64,000 bases of DNA from Hippophae tibetana (lineage: Eukaryota; Streptophyta; Magnoliopsida; Rosales; Elaeagnaceae), in assembly GCA_037013495.1 (NCBI GenBank), contig CM072806.1, positions 5,332,001 through 5,396,000 of the forward strand. The letters run 5' to 3'. The translations under genes and the position numbers were made by a program. The notes under the pieces were generated by a model that was not told where the DNA came from, did no database searches, and was given only the letters and a program-made list of their open reading frames with translations. Within the stretch, counting starts at the first letter, position 1. Each line of letters begins with the position of its first letter. Positions 50,955 to 62,241 of this stretch are shown one piece after another.

Positions 50955-53900
50955 TAGGAGTGAGTATCGGTTCGAAACTGCAAATTTTATGTCAATTCAA
51001 ATGTGATCTGATCCAAAACAAATTATGAATTATTCAATCCGAATCTGATCCGCTGTACATGTCAATCCGAACAAATCCAAATCCGCAAATTTTAAGTCAA
51101 CTCGAATCCGATCTGAAAATTATTCAATTCGAATCCGCTTTAAATGCCAATCTGATTGGATAAGATCAAAATTTTAATTTAAATCTATTAAAAAAATTAC
51201 ATAAATAAGCAAATTATGAAATATTAATCCGATCCGAACTGTTATAAATATCAATCCGAAAAAAATCAAATCTAATATAATTTCAACATATAAATAAAAA
51301 TAATTCAACATCAATTACATAATTTAACTCCAAAAAATTAAATATCAATTACATAAATTAACTTTACTCTCCAAACATTAATAATAATAAGAACTCTTTT
51401 TGATAATCATTTAAAGTTTAAGTCACCAATATCATATCTGCATGATAAAAATTAAAAAAGTTAAAAATATACATAAATAATGAACTAATAAAAATAATAA
51501 TATATATTTGATAACAAATAAATCTATATATATTTGAAAGTTTTATGTAATATACCTTATTCTAAAGCTTTAATTTCATCAAGTGACTCTTAGATATTAA
51601 TGATTGGAGATGAACGAATCTAATTTTGAGTGCAAATCAAAGATTGTACAATTTTAGAAGATAAAGAATTCGTGTATGGACTAATTGTACGACCACCGGT
51701 AGAGAATGCAGATTCAAATGCTACAGTAGATATCGGTATACCCAATACATCTCGAGCTATTAAAGATAAAATCTTAAATCTTAAGGAATGTACATTCCAT
51801 TAACTTAAAAGATTAAATTTCTCATCATCCATATCAACTAATGCTTCTTGTAAGTATTTTCCACCTCAGATTTGTTTTCCATAGTATGAACTTTTTTTAA
51901 ATGTTTTTTCTTACGAGAAGCATAAAGTTGGACAAATTAAAAACTTTTTGTACCCATTTCTAAAGGTTAAGAAGATTCTTATGTGTTTGAGGGAAAATAA
52001 GTTTTACGATACTCCTCGTACATATCTTCCAAAATTTTTTTACCCTTTTTAAACTCATTAATGCCTCAATCTCATCCCCGTTATACAATTCTAGCAAACT
52101 TAGATGTAAAGAACACTCTTTATGCCTAGTATCAAGTAGAATAGACACAAATAACATCATATTCATTTTAGATATTTCTCTCCAATATTTGTCAAACTTT
52201 ACCTTCATATCATTAGTCATCTTCATCATAATGTAATCCTTACATTTACTCCATATATCAAGTTGATCATGAATAAAACAAATACGATCCAAGAAGAAAT
52301 TAGAAGTCACATATAAAGATCCAGAAAACATGAATGTAGCTTCATAAAAAACTTTCAAAAATTGGACAAATTATCTAGCATTATCCCAATCCATTATAGT
52401 CGGAGCTTGTTTAATTTCACTTCGACAAAACTCTTGATAGTACCCCAAATCAGTGATCTCTAACTTTTCAATTTTTTTTTGAAAATAAGTTACAGAATCC
52501 AACATCAAATAAGTTGAATTCCATCTTGTCGTAACATCTAAACAAACGAGTTTTTGAGTAGAGAGTTTTTCCATTTCAGTATCACTCTTAAATTTTTACA
52601 GTCTAATTGGTGATCCTCTCACGTATCTTACAACACATTTTTTCAAATAAGTAAGTGCAGTATCATTAGAACTTGCATTATCAACCGTAATACATAATAT
52701 CCTATCAATGCCTCAATCTAACAAACATGCTTCAATCGTTCTACCAAGTGTATCACCTTTATGATTTAAAACTTAACAAAAGTTTAAGATTCTCTTTTAT
52801 AAATTCCAACAATTATCAACAAAATGAGTAGTTAAACACATATAACATAAATTCTGACAAGATGTCCATGTATCTGTGGTAAGACATATTCTTTTACTAG
52901 TTCTATTCAACGACTCTTTCAATTTTACCCTTTCAGTAACGTACAAATTCAAGCAATCTCTTACAATAGTCCACCGAGAAAGGATTTTAAACAAATTTTG
53001 TAGCTCTTTAATAAACTCCTTAAATCATTCATCTTCTACGATAATAAATATTAATTCATATTTTATTATCATCCTTACCAATTTTTCTCTACATCTTTCA
53101 ACATTAAAACTGTGAGGTGCAAGACTTCCTTTTTTATGAAAAGCTAAAGTTTTTTGTTTCTTAAGAACTCTACCGAGAAACTTATCGCATCCAATGGTAA
53201 TGTGTGCAAGCAAATTTGACGTGCTAGATTTTCTTGGCACATACTTATATTGTTTTTTACAATATTTGCATATAACTTTGCGATGTTGTCCTACCCCTTC
53301 TATAGTAAAATGAGCCCATGCTTCACTACTAGATCTAGAAGAAATTTTTTTACTTTCTTCTTTAGAAGCAATGCATAGGTCAGGAATTGGACTACTTACA
53401 GAATCTTCTTCTTGAGTTGGTTGTGTTACACTTTCATCTTTATTTACTTCTTCAATCACATAAAGTGTATCATTATTTTTATCTAGTCATTTGTATAGTT
53501 GTAAAAAAAAATATTAGACATTTGTAATAAATAATTGTAAAAATGTGTACATATATACGTGGGGTGATGGACATGTTTGCTTTTATGTGATTTAAAATAT
53601 GTATTGAACATTTATATATAATATAACTAAAAATTTAATAATACAAATGAAATGTTCAATTAACATGCATCATTTATAAAATAATGTTGTATAATATTGG
53701 TTTTTATAATTATGTAAATAACCATGATGTACTACAATGCTCACATTTGTTCTACCAAGCCACGATAGATTTCATATTTGTTCCACCAAGTCATGAAAAA
53801 TAGCATTTTTGGGGAAAAACTCTAGACAAATCGCCCTTGGTAATTTGGCGTGCCTAGATATCAAAAAGTTACATTGAATCATAAAAAAAATTCATCCAAA

Positions 53901-54629
53901 ACAGATCTCTCAACATAAAGTTATGACCGTTCAAAATTTTCTTATAATATTATCCATTTTTTGTTCTACAATACAATCACATTTTCACTCAAACTCGTAA
54001 TTTCATCTTATAGCTCTTGAAAATTATTATAAGAAAACAATAAATCACACAATATGTTCTAGATAACTTATTTGTTTCACACATCCATTTGAAACAAAAG
54101 TAACAACTATCAATAGCAACCAAAACATAACATTTGAATATTATATCTGAAATCAAAATTTAGAAAAAGAAAAAAATTCAAACAAATAAAACCTTCTATT
54201 GTTTGTACTGTGAAGAAGAACAACAAACAACAAACAACAACGAACTGTAACAACAAGCAGAGACAAGCAGAGAAATATAGAAGCACGAGCAACAACAACA
54301 AAAAAACCTTCAAGTCTAAAACTAACAATGGAAAAAAGGAGGGAGAAAAAAAGATGAAGGTAATGAGATAGTTGAAAAAATATATTAGGTTAATAACAAG
54401 AGATACAGGCTAAGGCTAATAGGTTAAGTTAAGTTAGATAATTAAATTTATTAATTATTATATATATATATTTAAATAATATATTAAATATATCAAATCG
54501 GATCGGATTATAAAGATTTAAATATTTATAATCCAAATCTAAATCCGACTTAACTTCAGATTAAAACTACTCATTTTTATCAGATTTTATTTAATTTTTC
54601 AGATTAATCAAATATTTTGCTAACCCCAA
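50955..54629 (-). mobile_element. hAT DNA transposon, decayed
   Basis: About 3.7 kb flanked by TCTAAATG (50947-50954) and CCTAAATG (54630-54637), 7 of 8 identical, fitting an 8-bp hAT target duplication. Ends read TAGGAGTGAGTA (left) and TTGGGGTTAGCA (right, minus strand). On the minus strand the transposase shows a BED zinc finger (VICKYCKKQYKYVP, about 53290-53180), the catalytic-domain segment LTTDTWTS (about 52885), CLDVTTRWNSTYLMLD (about 52540), and the C-terminal dimerisation region (AFSTGGRTISPYTNSLSSK, about 51710-51650). The frame is broken by several stops and shifts; the longest open pieces are 53459-53025, 52574-52371 and 52358-51960. Repeated AATCCGAATC/ATCCGATC words fill about 50990-51260 and reappear at 54490-54560, typical hAT subterminal repeats. 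Confidence 0.85.
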
Positions 54630-55028
54630 CCTAAATGATCACACCACTATACCGGCATGATGTATTAGCCAATCACAAAGCAACCCGACAAGAGTGAATT
54701 TTCCAAGAGAAAAAAGACAGGAAAAAGATGTAAAAAGATTCATACAATATTGTATGTGGAAGGGGGAAAGAAGATTCAGACAATGGAAATTTAAAGTGAC
54801 TAAATAATAGATATTGCTCTTTTTGTTCCACGTAATATAGTCTAGGTAACTTTACTCAACCACTCTCTTTCTATATATATACATACATATATATATATAT
54901 AAAAGAACCTATTTATAACATAAAACACTACTAAATTATTCATTGCTATTGATATTCAAATATATGATGAAATTCAAGATTGACCTATGCAAATGCAGAA
55001 AAGAAAAGATAACTAGTGTAGCTATTAC
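54630..55028. other. Intergenic DNA downstream of the hydrolase gene
   Basis: Contains the hydrolase 3' UTR and an ATAC/TA microsatellite at about 54872-54902. No gene is seen. Confidence 0.5.
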
Positions 55029-58000
55029 TTATGTTATGTAGAAAGATTCTTTCTTCCCACCCAAAAGATCCATGACAATGGTTTCACCCATGCCATCAGC
55101 TTCAGGGAACAAATGCCCAGCACCTGGAAGCTCATGATAGTGTATCCACGGAAGCTGTTCTGCAATGTAACGTTGTAGCGTGACTGGAACCATCTTGTCT
55201 TCGTCTCCATGCCAAAGGTGGACAGAACCTTCATTGTTTGAAAATGGATTTTCCAGTTCCACAGGACTAAATTCCCATTTCCCAAATCCAACATTCAGGT
55301 CACGGTGAAGAGTCTCGGATTCTCCTTGCTGTCTAACCTGACCCTGAGGAAGCCACAGTGAAAATGCAGTTATTTTGCAAAATCTGCTGGGGACATTATC
55401 TTCAAAAAGTTGATTGAAATATGAAGCTTTTGCAATCTAACAACCCTGCAATCCTGGACTAAATGCTAAAAAAAAACTCAAAACTTAATCAGCTACAAGG
55501 AAAAAAGCCATATATAAGTATTACTATTAACAAAGACATTATTGTAATTATGAAACATTATTATTACTAAAGACTGTTTGTTAAATGAGCTCACAACAAG
55601 CTGTTAACAAACTAGGTAAGCTAGCCCATTTGAACCAATCAACCTTAAATGAGTTGAGTTAGATTAAACTGTTCATTTGAAACTATTATATATAATGATG
55701 ACTCCATGTTTCAAGGAAACAAAAGAGAGAGAGGAGGGAGCTATCAATCATTAATATATTTATTTCCAAAATATACCCCAACGCTTTAAAACGGTGGTCT
55801 TGAATTGGAGCTATGGGAATGTAATGCTTCAACGAATGCAAGGACTATATTATCCTCTTTGAGGCCAACAAAGAACATTCAAGCAGGACATATATATTTT
55901 AATAATAAAGAAATTGTATCGAACTAAATGATTTTTTTTTTAAAGTGTGATACCAATTCACCAAGTGAAAATTTTGTTCACTTCACATAGTTATTGCGTT
56001 AAAGATGGCAAACCCCAAAAAGGACTAAAGATTAAGCTGGAGCTCAAACATATGAAGAGTATCATAAGAAGTTTTAACCAAACAGAAAAAATTATAAGGA
56101 GTCAGATTTCAGGTATGATAAGTGGACCCACCAAATTGCCACAGTTTTATGCAGTTAAAATCATTATATCTATGTTAAACGATATGTACTCAATCTATTT
56201 AACCCAACCCAGTTTTACAAAAAAGGAAACTGATGTAGGAGGTTAGAGATGGAGCAAGAAATTTTTTTGAGTAAAAAATATTATGAAATTGATTGAGAGG
56301 ATCAGAGAACCAATGTTCTCAAACCACGTTCATAATCATCAATTATTCAATTCATCATAAAAGACTGCATTACATTAGAGCTAGAGATTTATTTTGTTCT
56401 ATGCTTAAATAAATGGGCCTTACACAACTCCAACGAAATTACTCATAAGGAAATAGCAAATCAACTAATATTTCTAAGTGGGTCTCTTTATTTCTGCATC
56501 AAAAACCCAAGTCAGTTTTGAGCTCGTGTGTCTAAATTGCCAAACAGAACTAAGGAATTAAATATATTAACAACACCACGTAAAATAAAATTTAAAGCTC
56601 CATTTATTTATATGTATATATCTCAACCAGCATATAGATGAAATTTAGAAAATTTTAAGCACCAAACCCAATTCAAAATTTAAGACATTTTCACAGATTA
56701 AAATTCATAGCACATCGGTAAGAATATTAAAGTTAGAAACTACATCAGCAAGCAAAAATTATTCATACCATAAATTGTTAAAAATGCTTCACATGTTAAC
56801 TGCATTCAATCAATGCTATAGCCCATTACTCTATAGGGTAGTCAAAAATGCTTCTAACACATTGTTATCTTCTATTTGGCATAGGAATAATGCACGGAGA
56901 TTTCAAAAAAGTTGATAAATACCATATGTTCCTTCCTCGACATTCTAGCTGAAGACTTCAAGATTTCTTTGTCTTGTTCTGAAAGAATATCAGTACTGTG
57001 AGCCACAACACTGGAAGCAGGGAACAGTTTTTGAGTGTTCCACCAATATGTAAGCCATGGGGCGTAGTGAGCAACACGAAGTGTCCATTGATCATTCCAA
57101 TATTGTTCATAGAATGCTTGTTTGGATAGATTTGAAGGAAAACCAGCCCACCAATAGTTTATAACTGGAGCTATTAGAGCTGCCCCTGCCAACCTGTCAG
57201 CATTACACGTCCCTCATGTTAGCAAACATATATCAGCACTACGTTGGAATTGATATATAGTCATTTAAGGTAAACCAAACCTGTGAGGGATGTACTTGAG
57301 GCAGCTCCAAACCACTTGCCCACCCATAGAGAAGCCAACTACATAAAATCGGGGCCCAAGACCCAATTGGTCGGCAAGCTCTTCTATATCAAGAGCCATG
57401 CTCTTGACTGTTCTCTTTGGATTAGGGTCACTCTCTCCATAACCAGGTCTGTCAAAAGACACAATATAGACACCTAAGTCTTCAACAATTTCCTGGAAGA
57501 AAGCATCATATATTAAAATGATATTAGCCTCCAAACTAAGTTACACAAAGGATGGGAATAGTAAGTATAAAGCAGGCCAACAAAGGGTACCGGTGACAGT
57601 TTTTTGGCAATTACAGCATCATGCCTGCAAGAATCAAAACCATGGATATACACAATTTTATGCTTTGCAGAATCTCTTGGAACACCATGTTCTTTGTAGG
57701 CCAGATGCCTTCCATCATTAAGTTTTATTCTCGAAGCTGTAATAGGGGGGCCATCTGCATAGCCACAGGTCTTAGGTGGAGGAGGCTGGATTGCTTGATA
57801 TGCCCATGCTAGAAGCCCAACGGACAAAACTACTAAAGCTTTCTTGAATAACCCTGAAACATTTAAACTTTAGTTAGGACAACAATTAGGAAATTTAAAA
57901 GAGAAGAGGGGAAAATAATGCTTTTATAGTACATGTGAAAAATCAAAATTCTAGCTAAAGGGAAAGTAAAAAATAATAAGGGTTTTTTAAAAAGAACTGG

Positions 58001-59453
58001 CTAAACTCGAGTTCATGCATACTTCATAACACATTTTCAAAATCATATTCACTGAAAATGACATATAATTGAGAAAGGACAAAAAAAAGTAAAAAAGTTC
58101 CATGGAACAAAGAGTGCATATATACCCTCAACATCCATTCTTCTATCCAGGAAACAGGCTTATTACAACTATAACAGAATTTCAATCTAAATTTTGTAAC
58201 AAAATATCTTTTCTATTGGCAGGATTTTGTAATTTATAAATCAAGAGGTTGAATATCTTAGACAATCATATTTTGGGAAAATAGCAAAAATAGCACCCTT
58301 AAGATTCATACATTTTCCATATTAAAAAAATTCTAACACATCGTTTCATTTTAAACACCTTTTAAATTGAATTACAACTATTTAGACCCATTCAATATTG
58401 AACGTCATCTAATTGGACCCCGTTTAATATTATTCGAGTGTTATTTTTATTGTTATAACTTTTAGGTGTGTTATTTTTTGTAATTTCCCAAATATTTGAA
58501 AGAAAAAATTACTACATAACCATTTGGGGTTTTCACAAACTCCAAAAACACCCTTCCAAGTTTAAAAAATAGGTAATCATATTCCTTATATTATTATTTT
58601 ATTACAATATCCTCCTTAAATTTCATAACTTTGATTGATTTCCTTGCAAATACCTCCCATGAAAAATTAAAAAATAGTGAAAAGAATGGGTGTAAGTGAC
58701 CCTATTTTAAATCCATTTCAGGATAAAAAATAAACAACAGTTTTATGAAGCAAGAGCAAGTTGCGGGGCTTAAAATTTATGTTCCAACCTGTTAAAGTTC
58801 AGTAAACCCAGAAATGGAAAAGATTGTATTGACAGAAGGATTGCGTCAAAACTAAGCATATTTAAGGAAACAAAATCCTTATGATCAACAGCGATAAAGG
58901 ATAAACCCATATGTTCAGTTTTTAACTTTCAACTTAGATGCTCTGAAAGTGCTGTAATCCAGTACTAAATTGAGCTCATGCAATTGCTTCACTTAAGCAG
59001 GGAATTTTTAATTTTCAAGAAATCAAGAAAATTTTGAGACAGACAACAACGCTTCAACCAAAAAGAAAAAAATGAAACCTGTATTCTGATTGCGAATATC
59101 ACTTGTCTAACATGATTGGTTTGTAACAAAGCGAATAATTACCCAGATAAAGTCAAAATAGTAACAGATATAGCTGAACTAAGAAAAAAATTGATATTTC
59201 GTAACCTAATTCGAAGATAACTGAAAAACTTAACATTCTAAATTCTCAAGATAACCATACTACGGATAAATAACAATAAGGATCGACACAGCGATGAGAA
59301 CGAGGTATGATTACAAAATAAGAATGTCAGATGAAATTATTGAAATGAATAAATCCGACCTGAGGAAATGCTAAAAGGACTAGTTTGTTTGGCTTTTCGG
59401 GTGTGAGCTCTAGCTGATGCTGCTGATATCTTTCGGTTGAATCCCCCGGCCAT
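55029..59453 (-). CDS. Membrane-anchored alpha/beta hydrolase
   Basis: Five exons on the minus strand: 59453-59360, 57853-57591, 57492-57281, 57193-56923 and 55343-55029 (stop TAA). All introns are GT-AG and the frame is continuous, giving 384 residues. The N-terminus MAGGFNRKISAASARAHTRK is basic and is followed by a membrane helix (LFKKALVVLSVGLLAWAYQA, about 33-52). The alpha/beta hydrolase fold follows: VYIHGFDSCRHD (oxyanion region), FDRPGYGESDPNP, the nucleophile elbow GFSMGG (Ser174), HGDEDKMVP (Asp329) and GAGH (His357), so the catalytic triad is complete. It belongs to the large plant family that includes At3g48410 and At5g22460; the substrate is unknown. The start was chosen as the only ATG giving the conserved basic N-terminus. 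Intron 1 contains a MITE at 58275-58489. Intron 4 (1.6 kb) shows nothing coding. Confidence 0.93.
58275..58489 (-). mobile_element. MULE-like MITE in hydrolase intron 1 (family copy B)
   Basis: A 215-bp non-coding element with terminal inverted repeats: GGGAAAATAGCAAAAATAGC at the left and, on the other strand, GGGAAATTACAAAAAATAAC at the right. They match over about 20 of 26 bases. Flanks TCATATTTT and AAATATTTG agree at 6 of 9, like a Mutator-type 9-bp duplication. The minus-strand interior aligns to the copy at 5411-5655. Confidence 0.65.
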
Positions 59454-60832
59454 CGCTAACGACCAGTAAGGTATTCCAGAGATGGATCTAGACAGAAAAA
59501 AAGAAGGCTTTAAAGAGACAGATATCAGATCGAAAGAGTAGAGATGCAGGACTCAGGATTTGAAAGAGTAAACATGCTTGTTGATCGTGAACCAGCGAAT
59601 TATGCATAACATGATTTGACCTATTTTGATTTCTTTTTTATTAATAATAGACTTTAAATTTATAAATAATTAATAATAAATTACTTAACTTTCATATAAT
59701 TCTATCCACGTTATTTTATTTTTAAATTTATTTAAAAATATACATAACTTATACAAATAATTTAAAAATAATTTTAAATTACCTTGATATTTAAATAAAT
59801 ACAAACTAATAACATATATATTTTTAATTTTAATTAAATATTTATTTAATTTTAAAAATAACTCATTAATCTAAGTTTATAAAATTATCAATATTTATAT
59901 ATTTAAATATTTTCATCCAAATAGAACTATTTTTTTTTACTATTTTCAATACAAATAATTTAGATAAATATTTTTATCAAATAATCTCAATTTTTTAAAT
60001 AAACATAATTTAACAATATATGTATTTTTAATTGTAATTAAATATTTTCATTAATTTTAGGAACCATTTATTAACTTAAGTTTATGTATTTATTAATATA
60101 TATATATTTAAATAATTTCATCCAAAATAACAATGATTTATCAATGTTAATAATAAATGGACTATATATATAAGCAAAAAAAAAAACATGTATTTTTAAG
60201 TTATTAAAAAATAGAAAAAAAAATATTCATAAAATTTATAACAACAAAATAATATATTAATAACATTATACAGTGTATAATTAAATTACATTTAACATTT
60301 AAGATTAAATTAATCTAAATAATTATAATTTAATTTAAATGACGTTTAATTAGATAATATTTAATGTGAAATAATATGTAAAACTTTTTTTATTAGTTAA
60401 AATAAAACTTACAAAAGGATTATTACATATAAATAAATCTAATAAATTTTAATTTAATTTATCATAGTGTTCATATTTGTATGAATTATCAATCTTGTAA
60501 AAAAAAATAGTAAAGAGGCAAATTGAATTAACGTTTTTTTGTTTGAATAAGCTAAAAATGAATGACGATGTTCGTAGGTAAATTTGGCGATTTCAATTAT
60601 TCTTTTTAAAAAAATAAATTACTCATACATTTTGTTAGAAATTGTTTGAAAACTAATTCTTCTAAAAACTTAAGAAATTAAGAGAATAATTAATATTATT
60701 TTTATATATTTATCATCTCTACAAATATTAGCTCTATGTAGCACGTAGGTCAAACACTTACAATTCAATAATTAAAGCTATTGGATAGTGAACACATAAT
60801 CTCTAGTTCTAATACTATCAAGAAGAAATTTT
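59454..60832. other. Hydrolase promoter and A/T-rich intergenic DNA
   Basis: The first 150 bases are probably leader and promoter of the hydrolase gene. Bases 59630-60430 are nearly pure A/T. Within them about 60200-60420 looks like a decayed copy of the MULE-like MITE (AAAATTTATAACAAC, ATATTTAATGTGAAATAAT). Bases 60635-60800 start TGTTAGAAATTG and resemble 7985-8095. Confidence 0.45.
60200..60420 (+). mobile_element. Probable decayed MULE-like MITE (family copy C)
   Basis: The core words AAAATTTATAACAAC and TAATATTTAATGTGAAATAA occur in the same order and spacing as in the copy at 5411-5655, on the same strand. The ends are too decayed to define, and the A/T richness lowers confidence. Confidence 0.4.
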
Positions 60833-62241
60833 ATGGCAAATACGCATGTACTTCCAACCATGTCCTTAACAAGGGGTAATGCAATCAACTCCCAAATACC
60901 TTTAGATGTGAGAGCTCTCATCTCTTCCTATATAGTAGCTCATCAACCCAGAAAAGTTCAAGATTTATTAATAGACTTGGGTAAAGTGATACTAGATAAG
61001 GTAGCCGAGAAGGTTGAAAAAGTTAAAGAGAGTCTATCAAAGGTAACAAATTGAGAAAGAGGATACCTAAAAGGATATCGAATAGCTCTCGTGACTTTTC
61101 AAAAAGTAATAGGAACATCAAAATCATACGATTGAGGATCAAGTATTGAAATTAACAATTGGGAGGATTGTGAAGTAATTAATGAAGTTGTATCACGTTG
61201 TGAGTCATTGTTTCCAACTTCAATATTTATATATCCTACGAGTTCTTCCTCTAACATTTCTTGAACTTGAGAAGAATCATTAGTTTGAGAAGTAGGAACT
61301 GACCTTGGAAGACACCTAAAATCCTCACCAAAAGACTCTTTACTCTTTTAGAAATATGTAGTAAACTCAAAAAAGATAACATCAACACTAACAAAGAATT
61401 TATTTGTAGGAGAATCAAAACATTTATAACCTTTTTTAGTCCTAGAATAACCAAGAAATATACACTTGAGAGCTTGAGGAAATAATTTATTTTATGGATG
61501 ATGTACATGAACAAAACACACATAACCAAATACTCGAGATAGTAGGAAAATTCATTTTTATAATTAACATCGAATAAGAGTTCGAAACTTGAGACCAGAT
61601 GATGGAAGACTATTTATAAGATAACATGTAGTAAGAACAACATCTCCCCAAAAATTAAGAGGAACGTTCATATGAAATGTGATAATACGTGTTGCATTAA
61701 ACAAGTGTTTATTTTTTCTTTCAATAACCTCATTTTGTTGGTGTTGTGAACATATAAAGTTTGATGCAAAATACCATGTGAATGACAAAATTCAAAAATA
61801 GTAGATGAAAAATACTCTAATGCATTTTTTTACTACAAAACTTTAATATTAATATCAAATTGATTCTTTATTTTTTTTTATAGAAAGAGTAAAGCAAGAA
61901 AGGAAATTATAACATTTCTTTTAATAAATAAACTCAAGTAACTCTAAATTGATCATCAACAAAAGTAACAAAATATCTAAAACAAAAAAAGTAGGAATCT
62001 GTATTGTTGATATTAGTAGGAGAAAATCCTATAATGTTTTCCAAACTGACATGACTAATACTCTAAAGCAAACGAATCGGATAATTGAATACCAATACAA
62101 CAGTAGAAGATAATGTTGGAATTGAAACAACATATGCTAACAAGAGATAAATACCATTAACTTCATGGCCTCCATTAATCGGTTTCCCAAACATTGGATC
62201 ATGAAAGGTATAATAAGAAGGAAAGAAGAGTTATCTACTAA
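60833..62241 (-). mobile_element. Ty1/copia remnant, broken
   Basis: Minus-strand similarity includes a gag-pre-integrase/early integrase stretch (about 62200-61850), the integrase motif ERKNKHLFNATR with WGDVVLTTCYLINSLPS (about 61740-61600), the CIFLGYSRTKKGYKCFD segment (about 61480-61420) and the linker before reverse transcriptase (to about 60830). Reverse transcriptase and RNase H are absent. It has many breaks. Its upstream side is cut off sharply by the CACTA end at 62242. Confidence 0.8.
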
